From CAVVEC01 sp963747105 (GTDB lineage: Bacteria; Acidobacteriota; Terriglobia; Terriglobales; Acidobacteriaceae), in the NCBI GenBank assembly GCA_963747105.1, contig CAVVEC010000013.1:138431-202430 (forward strand): DNA of 64,000 nt. The letters are read 5' to 3'. A program made the translations under genes and the position numbers. Positions within the stretch are counted from its first letter, which is position 1; every line of letters starts with the position of its first letter. Of the stretch, positions 54,033-63,928 are shown piece after piece. The notes beneath the pieces are model-generated. The model did no database searches, had not been told where the DNA came from, and worked only from the letters and a program-made list of their open reading frames with translations.

Positions 54033-56093
54033 CTACTGTCCGGACAGCTTCTGATCCTTCTCTGGGTGGTCAAACTCCTCGCCGATCCAGCGCTGGAACG
54101 CCGTCAGATTCTGCGGGCGGCCAAGAAAATTCTTCACCAGGTCATTGGCAGACACAGATCCGCCCGGTTCCAGCACCACCCGCCGGTATCGCATGGGCGC
54201 TTCGCCGGCCAGCAGATTCGCATGATCGAACTGCAAAAAGAAGTCCTCGGCGATCACCTTGTCCCACAGGTAGGTGTAATACGCGGAAGAATAGCCCGCC
54301 AGGTGTCCAAACGATGTGTAAGGGTGCGTGCCCGGCAGCAGGGTGAAAAGAGTGTAACGTTGCGCATCACGATGCCAGGTTGCGTCCAGGTCGACATCCT
54401 GCGGCTTGTCTTTGTAGATATCGTAGGAGACCGCCGTAAAGCTGTTCTGCCGGCTCACCCAGTTGCCGCGTCCGAAGGCCGAAGCCCGATTCATGCGCGC
54501 CACAAGCTCCGCCGGGATCGGTTCTCCAGTCTGGTAATGATGCGCGAAGGACGCCAGCACCTGCGGACTGCGCATCCACTCCTCCAGCATCTCCGACGGC
54601 GCCTCAACGAAGTCCGACTCCATGCTGATGCCGCTGATTCCCGCCCAGGGTTGCTGGCCACCGAGAATGTGGTGCATCAGATGGCCAAACTCGTGGAAGA
54701 ACGTCACCACGTCGCCGTATTCCATCAAGCCGGCATCACTGGCCGTCGGGGCCGGAAAATTGCATATCAGGATCGCTTCGGGAAGCTGTTTTCCGCGGAC
54801 GCCGTCGAGCACCGGCGCCATTTCCGCGTGACTGAACTTTCCCGCGCGGGGATGCATGTCGAGATAGAACCGCCCGATCATCTTGCCGTGATCAATCACA
54901 TCCCAGATCTCGACCGCGGCATCCCATGCCGGAACATTCTGCTCCTGCCGGAAACTGACCTGGAACAACGTAGCTGCGGTGTCCAGAATTCCTTGCTTTA
55001 CCCGGGCGTAAGGGAAGTAGGGCCGTACGGATTGCGAATCGAAGTCGAACTTTGAGCGGCGAACCATTTCGTCGAGGTACGAAGTTTCGTAGTCTCCAAT
55101 CTCCTTGGCCTCGGGACTGGTCTTTCTTTTCTCGGCAAGGAGCATCGCAAACTCTTGCTCGGCCATTGGCCGCGCAGCTGCGTCTACCTGCTTAATAAAG
55201 TCATCGATCTTCGCACCTTTTACGATCATCTTGTCGGCGGCGTTGTAGTCGGCCCAGGAGTCATAACCGAGCAGGGCCGCGATCTCATGTCGGGTTTCCA
55301 GCATATTCTTCAGCACGTCCTGGTTTTTCGGATAGGCACGGGTGTAGAAGGCTTCCCAGAGACGGCGACGCAGCGCGTCGCTCTTGCTGAACTTCAGGGC
55401 GGGAAGAATGTCAGGATAATTCGTGGTGATGAGGATCTTGCCGTCACTGCCGGGTTGGTGACGCTCGATGTAGTCCTGGGGCAGGCCATCGAGTTCGGAG
55501 CGATCGCTGACGCTGACGCTGTTCTGGCTATCGTTAATGTTGCGCTCAAATTTGGACTGCTCGTCGGTCAGTTGGTCATTGAGTTGTTTCAAGCGGGCGC
55601 GGGCGGCGTCATCTTTGTCCACGCCGGCGAGACGAAACTCGAGCAATTGCCGCTGCACGTAGTAGCGGGTGGCCGGCTCGGCTTGCGACAAATCCAGGGC
55701 CGCCAGAGCCTGGTAAACGTCGCGGTTCAGCGAGAGGGCCGTTTGTGCGGCGCTTACTTTGCGAGTCATTGCGGTCGCGCGATCGCGGAAGGCCGCGTCG
55801 GGATGCACCGCCTCCATGAGGCTGGAAAAGTAATTCGCAGCATTGAGCTGACGTGTAGCCTCGTCGTAAGCGGCCAGGGTATTGGCGATCGTCCTCGGAC
55901 CTTTGAGGGTGACGATGCGGTCAATCTCCTGCTGCGCGGCCGCGAGGTGGTCATTCTCGATTTTCTCGAATGCGGCCACGTCCGGCTTGGAACTCCACAG
56001 CGGCGGTTGCGATCGAGGCGATTCTTGCGCCTCTGCGATTGGAACAAAAGACAAAACAATCATTGCGGCAGCACAACGAACTAGGATCAACAT
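54033..56093 (-). CDS. Exported M3-family oligopeptidase
   Basis: The ATG at 56093 begins a signal peptide (MLILVRCAAAMIVLSFVPIA, EAQ); the frame is open to 56207 without coding character. The 686-residue protein has the zinc motif HEFGH (467-471) within FFHEFGHLMHHILGG, followed by MESDFVEAPSEMLEEWM, which supplies the third ligand Glu. Other M3 signatures are YFPYARVKQGILDTAATLF and RFYLDMHPRAGKFSHAEM. These thermolysin-like enzymes cut short peptides; the export signal points to the periplasm. The N-terminal helical domain is of normal length. Confidence 0.92.
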   Translation of the reverse strand: MLILVRCAAAMIVLSFVPIAEAQESPRSQPPLWSSKPDVAAFEKIENDHLAAAQQEIDRIVTLKGPRTIANTLAAYDEATRQLNAANYFSSLMEAVHPDAAFRDRATAMTRKVSAAQTALSLNRDVYQALAALDLSQAEPATRYYVQRQLLEFRLAGVDKDDAARARLKQLNDQLTDEQSKFERNINDSQNSVSVSDRSELDGLPQDYIERHQPGSDGKILITTNYPDILPALKFSKSDALRRRLWEAFYTRAYPKNQDVLKNMLETRHEIAALLGYDSWADYNAADKMIVKGAKIDDFIKQVDAAARPMAEQEFAMLLAEKRKTSPEAKEIGDYETSYLDEMVRRSKFDFDSQSVRPYFPYARVKQGILDTAATLFQVSFRQEQNVPAWDAAVEIWDVIDHGKMIGRFYLDMHPRAGKFSHAEMAPVLDGVRGKQLPEAILICNFPAPTASDAGLMEYGDVVTFFHEFGHLMHHILGGQQPWAGISGISMESDFVEAPSEMLEEWMRSPQVLASFAHHYQTGEPIPAELVARMNRASAFGRGNWVSRQNSFTAVSYDIYKDKPQDVDLDATWHRDAQRYTLFTLLPGTHPYTSFGHLAGYSSAYYTYLWDKVIAEDFFLQFDHANLLAGEAPMRYRRVVLEPGGSVSANDLVKNFLGRPQNLTAFQRWIGEEFDHPEKDQKLSGQ

Positions 56094-56259
56094 ACAGGGC
56101 CTCGCGCGAATTGCGGTCTCAGGAGATGTGAAACTCTTCAATATACGCGATGTTTGGAGGGTCGCGCCACCGGGCGGGGGGCCGGGCTGGAAATCCAAAC
56201 CGGGCACGAGAACAACTTGCCCCCGTGCCCGGTGCAGGTTGTACGAATCTTATCTCAGA

Positions 56260-57867
56260 CTATTCTCTCTCGCCCGTGTTGGGATTCAGAAGCAGGATGC
56301 CGTTGCTCCTGATCTTCTTGAAGTTGAACATCTGCGTAATCGAGTTGGCAATGCTATCGAATGACCCATTGCCGATGCGCTGCCCACCCAGCCAGTTGTC
56401 CTCGACGAAGCGAATGATCGAAGTCTGATCCGTGACCGTGTTATCCACAAAATTCTGTCTGGCCCAGGGAGATACCACGACCAAAGGCAGTCTGGGGCCG
56501 TAGCCGCAGCGGCCCAGAGCATGCGGGTTTGCAGTGGGGTTAACACCGGGGAGGGAGTTTGCCGCCGTGCCGCAAGCGCCGGGTCCGGTAAGAGCGTCAT
56601 CAGGTCCAGTCGAGGTGTTGAGGATCGGACCCATCTGGTGGTCGTACCAGCCGTCGGAGTCGTCCCACACGATGACCACGGCGGTGCTGCTCCACGACGG
56701 CAGCGCTTCCAGGAAATTAATAGTGTTTACGATCCAGGTCTGCTCATCCAGCGGATCAGAGTAGCCGGCGTGACCGTCCTGGTAGGCTGGTGCTTTGAGG
56801 AAGCTGACCGCGGGGAAGTAACCAGCCGCGACCGCAGCGAAGAAATCCTGCGTGTCGTACTGGTGGTTTGCCGGACCAGCGTTGCCGACCTCCGAAAGCG
56901 AATTGGGGCGCGTATGTTGCGGGTTGCCGGTCGAAGCGTAGTAGCCAAATAGCGAGTGGTGCGGGATGTAGTCCAACGTCGTTCCCGCCAGGCCCGCCGA
57001 GCTTCTGCCGCAGCCCGTAGTTCCATTGGGGTTCACGGTCGTCAAGTTGAATCCGCCCATGAAGCCTCCCCAGGTGATGCCGGCGGACGTGAGCAGATCG
57101 CCGATGTTCTGCCCACCCATTTGCACCTGGTTGCGCGAGGGATTTGAGCAAACGTCTCCAATCGGATCGGCATCGCCGATCACGGTCAGTGAGCCGTCCG
57201 GGCCACCGTTCACTTCGTCGCTGGTTCCGTTCAGGGTCTGGGTCACGCCGTTGGTCTGGCCGGAGACCAGGTTTAGAACGCCGGGAGTCGAGGGGCCGAA
57301 GGTCGTGCCGTAGGAGTTGTCGCTCATGGCGAAATACTGAGCGTAGTTCCACAGGCCAGTGACCGTGTTGCCGTCAAAATAGCCCATCACCTGGCTGCTG
57401 CCAAATCCACCATGAACTGGGAAAAGGTCCATCAGGCCGGCGTCGAACGCAGACTGTTCATCGGTGTAGCCGTGGTCCTGGTCGCCGGTCACCGCCTGTG
57501 AGCGATCCAGGCGAAAGGGGTTCGAGGCGGAGCTGCCATTCGCCGGATTCAAGTTGGGATTGAAGGTCAGCAACGCGTTGGTCAGTCCATTCACGTTGGG
57601 CGTGCTGGCCGACGCCGTGAATTTCGGCTCCCCCCTGGGATTGGTCGCCACGGGGTAGGTTCCATAGTAGTGGTCGAACGAAATATTCTCGTCGAAGATC
57701 ACCACCAGATGCTGAATGGGTGTCGCGGTCGGAAAGGCAAAGCCTGCGTGCTTGCCGCGCGATGCGGCGAAGGCAGGAGTTACGCTTGATCCCAAGGCCA
57801 TCATCGCCGCTGTGAACAGTGCGAGAACTTTCTTGGGGGCGAATGCGGATTCAAACTCCTGGAACAT
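56260..57867 (-). CDS. Secreted phosphoesterase, phospholipase C-like
   Basis: GGAGG lies seven bases before the ATG at 57867, so the longer frame to 57933 is rejected. The 535-residue product has a signal segment (VLALFTAAMMALGSSVTPAF, A) and the N-terminal catalytic motif HLVVIFDENISFDHYYGTYP, conserved in the PF04185 phosphoesterase/phospholipase C group. Later motifs are DQDHGYTDEQSAFDAGLMD, VVIVWDDSDGWYDHQMGP and GPRLPLVVVSPWARQNFVDN. Such enzymes hydrolyse phospholipids or other phosphodiesters outside the cell. Unlike the non-haemolytic PLC there is no long C-terminal domain. Confidence 0.88.
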   Translation of the reverse strand: MFQEFESAFAPKKVLALFTAAMMALGSSVTPAFAASRGKHAGFAFPTATPIQHLVVIFDENISFDHYYGTYPVATNPRGEPKFTASASTPNVNGLTNALLTFNPNLNPANGSSASNPFRLDRSQAVTGDQDHGYTDEQSAFDAGLMDLFPVHGGFGSSQVMGYFDGNTVTGLWNYAQYFAMSDNSYGTTFGPSTPGVLNLVSGQTNGVTQTLNGTSDEVNGGPDGSLTVIGDADPIGDVCSNPSRNQVQMGGQNIGDLLTSAGITWGGFMGGFNLTTVNPNGTTGCGRSSAGLAGTTLDYIPHHSLFGYYASTGNPQHTRPNSLSEVGNAGPANHQYDTQDFFAAVAAGYFPAVSFLKAPAYQDGHAGYSDPLDEQTWIVNTINFLEALPSWSSTAVVIVWDDSDGWYDHQMGPILNTSTGPDDALTGPGACGTAANSLPGVNPTANPHALGRCGYGPRLPLVVVSPWARQNFVDNTVTDQTSIIRFVEDNWLGGQRIGNGSFDSIANSITQMFNFKKIRSNGILLLNPNTGERE

Positions 57868-58152
57868 GATATTTCCTCCGTCTCGTCGTTGTCGAAATTG
57901 CAATTTGGCAGAAAACCTGGGTCTCAACGGCATGGAGCTCAGTAAGGAGAAGCGGACTCAGGTTAGTCGAGACGGGTAGCCGGGAATGTTGCGCAGCCGT
58001 TAAAAACTCGTTAAATATTCGCCAAGCAAAACAACAGAATGTGCAAATCCTGGTCTCTTGTCACACACCGTTCACATTGGAAGATTTTCTTTGTTGCGGA
58101 GCGCAACCGCCTGGAACGCATCACTGGTTGCTGTCCAAGGAGATGCTCGGAG

Positions 58153-59787
58153 TCACTTTTGAATCGCGTCGGGATCGGATGCGAGCTTCAGAGCCTGCTG
58201 ATAACTGGCCTGCGCCTCTGCAACCCGATTCAACCTTTTCAGCGCCCGAGCCAGTTCGAGGTATCCGTTGGCGGTAGGCCGAATCTTGATGGAGCGCTGG
58301 TAATCCGCGACTGCATCTTCGAGCTTTCCTTCCCGTTCGAAGAGGTGGCCGCGATTCAGGTAGGCATTGAACAGGCTTGAATTCAATTGCAGGGCGCGCT
58401 CGTAGCTCTCGTGAGCTTCAGGGTAATCGCCAGTCTCAGCGTAAACCGATCCCAAATTCGTGTAAATAGAGGCGAGCATCCCCGCATCTGACGTGAGACT
58501 GATGGCTCTCTTATATTGTTCGATCGCCTCAGCCAACAGATGGTTCTCGCCCAGGCATAATCCCAGATTGATGTGGTTGGTGGCGTCGCTTGGAGTAATT
58601 TCAGCGGCCGCACGGAATTGCGGCAACGCTTCGGCAGGCTGGTTCAACGCCAGCAGAGCCCAGCCCAGATTTCTATGTGCGAGAGAATTGTTCGTGGTAA
58701 CTGCCAGCGTATGGGACCAAAGGTCGACACTGCTCGACCAATATCCGATTTGGTGATTTGTGGCGACGGCGAATGCCGCGAGCACACCCACGGCTATCGT
58801 CGCACTTACGGTTCGAGAGATTCTCCGGGACTGCCGGAAGTCAGCGATGGCCCAAGTGAACATAAGAAACAGCCCGATCAGCGGAATGTATGCATACCGA
58901 TCGGCCATAGCTTGGTCGCCCACTTGCACCACTCCAATGACCGGCACCGTGGTACCGAGAAACCATAGCCATCCAAGTAGGAGGTACTTCTGTGTGCGCA
59001 ATTTAAGACTAAGACCAGTGATGGCCGCCAACAGAAGAGTTGCCGCGGCGATCTGCCAGGGACTGACCGACGCCCCTCGGTGCGGATATAACGGCGCAAG
59101 ATGTAACGGCCAAAATGCCTTCCAAATATAAAGCGCATACGCGAGCAGGGCGTTTTCCAGTCGTACCGCAAAAGGAAACTGCGCTGCAGAACGTAATGCG
59201 CCGCCTGCTTGCTGTACCCGGACTGTTATTACAGAACTGACTGCGGACAGCGCGATCAGGGGTAGCTTCTCGATCAGTAGTTTCTGAAAAGAAGTTTTCT
59301 GCCCGATTCGCTCTAACGGCCAGTAATCGAGGAGCAACAGCACAAGGGGCAATGTGACCACCATTGGTTTCGACAGAAGCCCGCAACTGAACAGGATCGC
59401 CACAGCCAGGTAGCGGGTCCAATGCGGCTTGCGGGCGTACCAGCCATAGGCGCCCAGCGTTAATAAGAAGAAAAATGTGCTCAACACATTCTTGCGCTCG
59501 GCAACCCAGGCCACCGATTCCACATTCACGGGATGAAGCGCGAACAGAAGAGCCAGCACAAGACTTGGCCCTTCGCGCCTGGTGCCGTAGAAAGCGATCA
59601 GGAATACGAGAACGGCATTAAGCGCGTGGAGCAGCAAATTACTGAAATGGTGACCAGAGGGCTGCAGACCGAAGAACTCGCAATCGAGCGCATGCGACAT
59701 CCAGGTCAAGGGATGCCAGTTGGCCGCGGCGGCGGAGGTGAATGCCCATCGCACGGTGTTCCACGTGAGTCCCGCTTGGACGTGCGC
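58153..59787 (-). CDS. TMTC-like membrane protein with C-terminal TPRs, N-terminus lost at the junction
   Basis: The visible ~545 codons lack the beginning. The reading frame shows HVQAGLTWNTVRWAFTSAAA up to ~59785 and then homology stops. Eight or more membrane helices follow (NWHPLTWMSHALDCEFFGLQ, LVLALLFALHPVNVESVAWV, ERKNVLSTFFFLLTLGAYGW), as in the GT-C O-mannosyltransferase-like TMTC family. About five TPRs follow (ALPQFRAAAEITPSDATNHI, SIYTNLGSVYAETGDYPEAH). The missing first ~40-60 residues normally include the Asp-Asp loop needed for catalysis. The GTG at 59754 is internal, not a natural start. Confidence 0.8.
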   Translation of the reverse strand, partial: AHVQAGLTWNTVRWAFTSAAAANWHPLTWMSHALDCEFFGLQPSGHHFSNLLLHALNAVLVFLIAFYGTRREGPSLVLALLFALHPVNVESVAWVAERKNVLSTFFFLLTLGAYGWYARKPHWTRYLAVAILFSCGLLSKPMVVTLPLVLLLLDYWPLERIGQKTSFQKLLIEKLPLIALSAVSSVITVRVQQAGGALRSAAQFPFAVRLENALLAYALYIWKAFWPLHLAPLYPHRGASVSPWQIAAATLLLAAITGLSLKLRTQKYLLLGWLWFLGTTVPVIGVVQVGDQAMADRYAYIPLIGLFLMFTWAIADFRQSRRISRTVSATIAVGVLAAFAVATNHQIGYWSSSVDLWSHTLAVTTNNSLAHRNLGWALLALNQPAEALPQFRAAAEITPSDATNHINLGLCLGENHLLAEAIEQYKRAISLTSDAGMLASIYTNLGSVYAETGDYPEAHESYERALQLNSSLFNAYLNRGHLFEREGKLEDAVADYQRSIKIRPTANGYLELARALKRLNRVAEAQASYQQALKLASDPDAIQK

Positions 59788-59796
59788 ATATCCCAG
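59785..59796. other. Junction between acidobacterial-type and actinobacterial-type sequence
   Basis: On the - strand the P450 is recognisable down to IPAGSTVLLLWAA (~59796) and the TMTC-like protein from HVQAG (~59784). The bases between fit neither. Both genes are cut inside conserved domains, with no repeat, tRNA or integrase at the site. Confidence 0.75.
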
Positions 59797-60604
59797 CGGC
59801 CCAGAGCAATAAGACCGTGGACCCCGCCGGAATCTCGACGCCGCCGAGCGACGTGTCCGCCGGCACCGTTCGCATCATGTAGCGAAACGGGGACTCAAGA
59901 AGACGAAGAGCTTCTTCGACGAAGACTGGTACGAGATCGAGGTTCTGACGGAGGTGCTCTTGAAGCTGAGGGTCCTCGGCAAGCATGTGCACCGCATTGC
60001 CGAGCAGACTCGTGGTGGACTCTCCGCCCACGCTCAACAGGATCGTCAAGATACCGGCAGCCTCGGACGCAGTGAGGACCCCGTCCACGACGCTGCGAGC
60101 TCGAGCGCCAGAGCTCGTCGAGGTTGTTACGCGAAAGCCGATGAGTCTGCTGATCATCGTGATCGGCACGACGTTGCCAATGGCGTTCATGAACTCCACC
60201 GTCCCGCTTTGTAAGGCACGGGTCACGAGCCCGTCTGCAAGCTCGTGGATCTCCGGATCGAGCGCCTCCATGCGCTTGGTCACCAGCTCGGGAAAGACGG
60301 CTCAGCGGTGGATCTCGTGCAAGGGGGGATCCGCGGTGGCCAACGCCTGACCACCCACGTCCCCGAACCTGAACCGGCCCGGAAGTCCGGCGTCGTCGCG
60401 ATAAAGCAGGCACTGCATATTCGACGAGAAATCCTTGACCCGAGCGCTCGCCTCGACCAGGAGCTGGAACGTACTGACGATGAAGACCTCGGTGCCGCCC
60501 ACCTCCCACACCGGGGCGTGTTCCCGCAGCCGCCTGAAGAAGGGATACGGATCGCCGAGCACCTCTGGGTCGAGCAGCAGCGTTCCGGGGATCTCCTGGT
60601 CCAC
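59796..60604 (-). pseudogene. Cytochrome P450, truncated and broken (actinobacterial type)
   Basis: A GTG at 60604 preceded by AGGAAAGGA starts VDQEIPGTLLLDPEVLGDPY and PFFRRLREHAPVWEV. An in-frame TGA (60302-60304) follows HEIHR where CGA is expected; the same frame then resumes as AVFPELVTKRMEALDPEIHE. Two compensating shifts lie near 60105-60135 (NNLDEL appears in another frame). The I-helix region LLSVGGESTTSLLGNAVHML, the ExxR helix in VFVEEALRLLESPFRYMMRT and IPAGSTVLLLWAA are intact. The sequence then ends at the junction, so the haem-binding Cys loop is absent. It is divergent from a TetR gene, a common arrangement for P450s. Confidence 0.75.
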
Positions 60605-60677
60605 TGGGTCCTTTCCTCCGCCAACCCTCGACGGCAGTGCCCGATTCGCGCCAAGGGTCCGACTGGCTATATTTGTC

Positions 60678-60688
60678 GTATGGCATAC
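60678..60688. promoter_or_regulatory. Palindromic operator candidate between P450 and TetR genes
   Basis: GTATG-G-CATAC is a perfect 5-bp inverted repeat in the 111-bp gap between divergent genes, the place where a TetR repressor commonly binds. Confidence 0.45.
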
Positions 60689-60715
60689 TAGGAATAACCG
60701 AGGTGTCGAGCAAAC

Positions 60716-61370
60716 GTGACGAGTAACCAACCCCCCGCCACTCGCTCGCGGCCCAGCGGGGAGTGGCAGACCTCGCTCCAGAGGGCGACCGCCATCGCTG
60801 AGCAGGGACCAGAGTCGTCCAGGCGGCCCTTCGCCTGACGCGCGAGGTCGGCCTCGAGAACCTCTCGATGCGAGCCTCGCCCGAGAGCTCGGCGTGCCGC
60901 CGATGACGATCTACCACTACGCCGCCGAACCGAGGAAACCTCCGCACGCTGCGTCGTCGACGACATCCTGAGTGCGATTCGCGTCCCAAGACCCGATGAG
61001 GGAACTGGGAGGACCGGCTCCGGAAGCTCCTCCGACGCCCGTCGGGTGTCGCCGCGACACCCGGGGGTGTCGGCCCACCTCGGGAGACGGAGGATCAACG
61101 GAAGGCGCGCGACTCGCAGAGGGCGTGCTGACGATCCTGGGCGAAGGCGGATTTGCTCCGGAGGCCGCTGTCGTGTGCTTCGCAACACTGTTCACGTTCA
61201 TGACGGGTCAGATCGACCTCGACGCGATGTCGCATTTCGTCGCGGACGGCATCTCGACGGTGACATTGGATACCGTGACCCGTTCGGCGCCGGTCTCGCG
61301 TGAAGAACTCTTCGAGCTCGGTTACGACGCCGTCATGGAGGGGCTGAAGAGAAAGCTTTTGCAGCAGTGA
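60716..61370 (+). pseudogene. TetR-family regulator with several frameshifts
   Basis: A GTG at 60716 opens MTSNQPPATRSRPSGEWQTS. The helix-turn-helix is then read in shifted frames: VVQAALRLTREVGLENLSMR, then LARELGVPPMTIYHY, then VVDDILSAIRVPRPDE. The last frame carries the ligand-binding domain (LTILGEGGFAPEAAVVCFAT, LFTFMTGQIDLDAM) and the end ELFELGYDAVMEGLKRKLLQ. At least four shifts occur within 650 bp. Restored, it is a ~220-residue repressor, probably controlling the divergent P450. It converges with the binding-protein gene 11 bp away. Confidence 0.7.
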
Positions 61371-61381
61371 TGTAAGGATGT

Positions 61382-62466
61382 TCAAGGCGAGATCTGAGGG
61401 AGTACGCGACCGATCTCGGCTTGTGCGAATTCGCTGGTCCTCGAACAGCGGCGTCGGGTTGTACACCTTGATGTGGGTGACCTTGCCCGACTTCCCGAAT
61501 GGATCATACCGATGGCGGCTGAGGACCAACACACCGATTTGAGCAGCGGGATGGCCGTGCCGTTGCAGGTGAACTTCAGGCCACCCGAGAGCGGATGGTC
61601 ACGTTCGTCGCCGTCCGATCTGCTCTTGATGCCGGCTGCCGTCACGGGTTGCGTGGACCCCTTCATGATGTTGGCCAGTGCCAGGACGGGGGCACCCGAG
61701 CCTGGTTGCTGCTCACGTTCGGATTGGTGGATACCTTCGGCGCGTACTTCTTGATGATCGCCGGCGTATGGCGCCAGGTCGGCCTTCGACGGATGCATCG
61801 TCGTCGCGATGTACGAACCGGTGAGCGCCTTGTCGAGCGTGGCCGAGTCGAGGATGCTCGGGTCCTGGCAGGTCGAGATCACATACTTGGGCAGGGTGAG
61901 GCCGAGCGTGTTGTACGCCTGAGGAAGGAGCTGCAGAACGTCACATCGCCGACCATACCGACCGCGTCGGCGCCACTCGAGACGGCCGACTGGAGTTGCG
62001 GGCTCATGTCGGCGGTGCCGGTGTTCACCGGGACCACGGTGAGCCAACGCCCGCCGCCTTGAAGACCAGGCCGCCGAACACCTGTGCACCCTGGATCGCG
62101 GCCGGCACGTTCTCGACGAGGAAGACGACCCTCTTGTCGCCGCGCTGCTTGGCGCTCAAAGCAAAGGCGCCCAAGGCGGCCGGAAAGCCACCCTCGAGGG
62201 TGGAACACGCCGGGCGTGGTGAGCTCCGCCGTCGACGCTCCACTCAACGTGATGTAGGGGATGCCGGCACCGGTGATCGTGGGCACCTCGGTCGCCCCCT
62301 GCCCGGTGAAGGGAACCGGTCACGGCGACGACGCCCTTCTGCACCATGTCATTGGCGCAGGCCTGGCCACCGGACGGGGTGTTCTGGTTCTCACAGATGT
62401 AGAGGTCGATCTTGTGGCCCTCGAGGCCGCCGCCGGATGCGTTCTCGTAGGCATTCGTTCCCATCC
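61382..62466 (-). pseudogene. Branched-chain amino-acid-type periplasmic binding protein, fragmented
   Basis: On the - strand, pieces in different frames join into a type 1 periplasmic binding protein. They are YENASGGGLEGHKIDLYICE and GGQACANDMVQKGVVAVTG (62464 side), then VPTITGAGIPYITLSGASTA, LSAKQRGDKRVVFLVENVPA and GADAVGMVGDVTFCSSFL. AYNTLGLTLPKYVISTCQDP, PSILDSATLDKALTGSYIAT, FTCNGTAIPLLKSVC and KVTHIKVYNPTPLFE follow, ending FAQAEIGRVLPQIS with TGA at 61382. Five or more shifts are needed. No signal peptide or start is found beyond 62466, so the 5' end is missing or scrambled. Family members bind amino acids or small acids for ABC import. Confidence 0.65.
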
Positions 62467-62836
62467 AACTGGACTAGGTGAACGGAACGAGTCTAACCAG
62501 TCGATATCTACCTGGGAGAATCAAACGCCACCCACGTCGACCAGGAACGGGCCTCGTGACGGCGAAATCCGGATCCGTGGGAATCTTGTGGGATCATCCG
62601 AAGTTCGGGTCACTTTTCCAACGGCTCGACGGAGGCTCCCCTGAACACGTCAATGAGTCCGGCTCCGAGTTCATGACCGTTTCAGTCGTGGACTTGGGAG
62701 AGCATGCAGCTCAGTCCAGGGCGTCTGGTCCACGCGGTGAGCAAGCTCCAGGAGAGTGCACACGTGCAGTACATCTCCTCGGCCGACCCAATACATCCGA
62801 GGAGTCGGGCACTTCGCTGGGTCCCTGGGCCGTTGC
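62467..62836. other. Unassigned region in the actinobacterial-type segment
   Basis: This 370-bp stretch should hold the missing 5' end of the binding protein, but no frame gives a signal peptide or homologous start. Nothing else is recognised. Confidence 0.3.
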
Positions 62837-63928
62837 CTACAGGTTGCGGCGGACGAACGCAGCCAGCGCTGCTTTGAGCTGCGGTGAAAAGGGCAGGGGC
62901 AGGGTGTAGTTGTCGGGTGAGCCGGTGGGGTCGACCTTGAGCACGTGATCGACGTCGTGCAGGTGAACGAAGTCGACGTCCGTACGCGCCTGTTGAAGAC
63001 CTTGCGTAAGGTGTGCCACCTCGGGGCAGCTGATCTGGGTGTCGGCGTTGCTGCAGGTGACGAGGACTGGCATGCCGTGGGGCAGCTCGGCGGCCAGCGT
63101 GGCGGGATCGAACCGATCGGCCTGACTCAAGAACGTGGCCGTGGTGGGATTGAGAACCTCGCCGATGCCGTCGGGGGGTACCGTGCACGGTGCCGGTGGC
63201 ACGCAGCTGAGCGATGGTGCTCGCCAGCGTCGTCTTGGCCCGGCTCACCGCTGTCGCTTCGTGCTTGCCGTCGGTTCTCTCGGCGGCGAACTCAGCGTCG
63301 AACTGTTCCGCCACGAGCGTGAGGTAGCGCTGACTCAGAGGCTCGAGAAGGCCGAGGGCGTGCACGGGTGGGGCCGCTCCGGCGTGTCCTGTCGCCAACA
63401 AAAGGGCGGCGAACAGCGCCCCCTCACTATGACCGATCACGCCCAGCCGGCCGGATTCGATGCTCTTTTGCGCAGCCAGGTAGCTGAAGGCCGCCGCAGC
63501 TTCCTGCTCGTAGGGTGCGATGCCGATGGCGTCGGGGTCGACGCGTAGGGTCCCAGTCCCGTTTTTCCGCTGCCCAACTTGTCGTAACGCAGCGACGCGA
63601 CGCCGTCGGCAGAGAGCCAATCCGCAGCGCCCTCAGGTTCCCGACAGTGCCTCGCACATTGGCGCTGTTGCCATTGCGGTCGGTGGGCCCACTGCCCGCG
63701 ATCAGGAGCACGCCGGGCACGGAGGGTCCCGACTGTGGGGTGGCGGAACGTGGCGGAGACGGTCAGCCCGCCGGCCGTGAAGCCGACGTTCTGGTCGACC
63801 CACCCCACCCGCTTCTTGCCACTCACGCTGGCGCCTCCGGCCCGGGCGCCGCAGGCGACCACTGACAGCAGCACGAGCAGCAACGCGAGGAGGAGCATGC
63901 TCGTGGGCCGTGGCACAGGCGCCGGCAT
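62837..63928 (-). pseudogene. Alpha/beta hydrolase lipoprotein with several frameshifts
   Basis: The ATG at 63928 starts MPAPVPRPTSMLLLALLLVL and LSVVAC, a lipoprotein signal with its Cys; an ATG at 63898 is an alternative. Pieces then read VGWVDQNVGFTAGGLTVSAT, GVLLIAGSGPTDRNGNSANV, ADWLSADGVASLRYDKLGSG, YEQEAAAAFSYLAAQ, the nucleophile elbow VIGHSEGALFAALLL and, after another shift, VLVTCSNADTQISCPEVAHL and HDVDHVLKVDP, ending FVRRNL. Catalytic Ser (GHSEG), Asp (NADTQ) and His (DVDH) candidates are all present. About four shifts (near 63,730, 63,620, 63,535 and 63,190) break a ~360-residue protein. Substrate is unknown. Confidence 0.7.

Noticed and set aside
59639..59790. Extension of the P450 frame past the junction
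   Set aside because: The frame stays open by chance into the TMTC-like gene, but the residues bear no similarity to the P450 haem-binding region.
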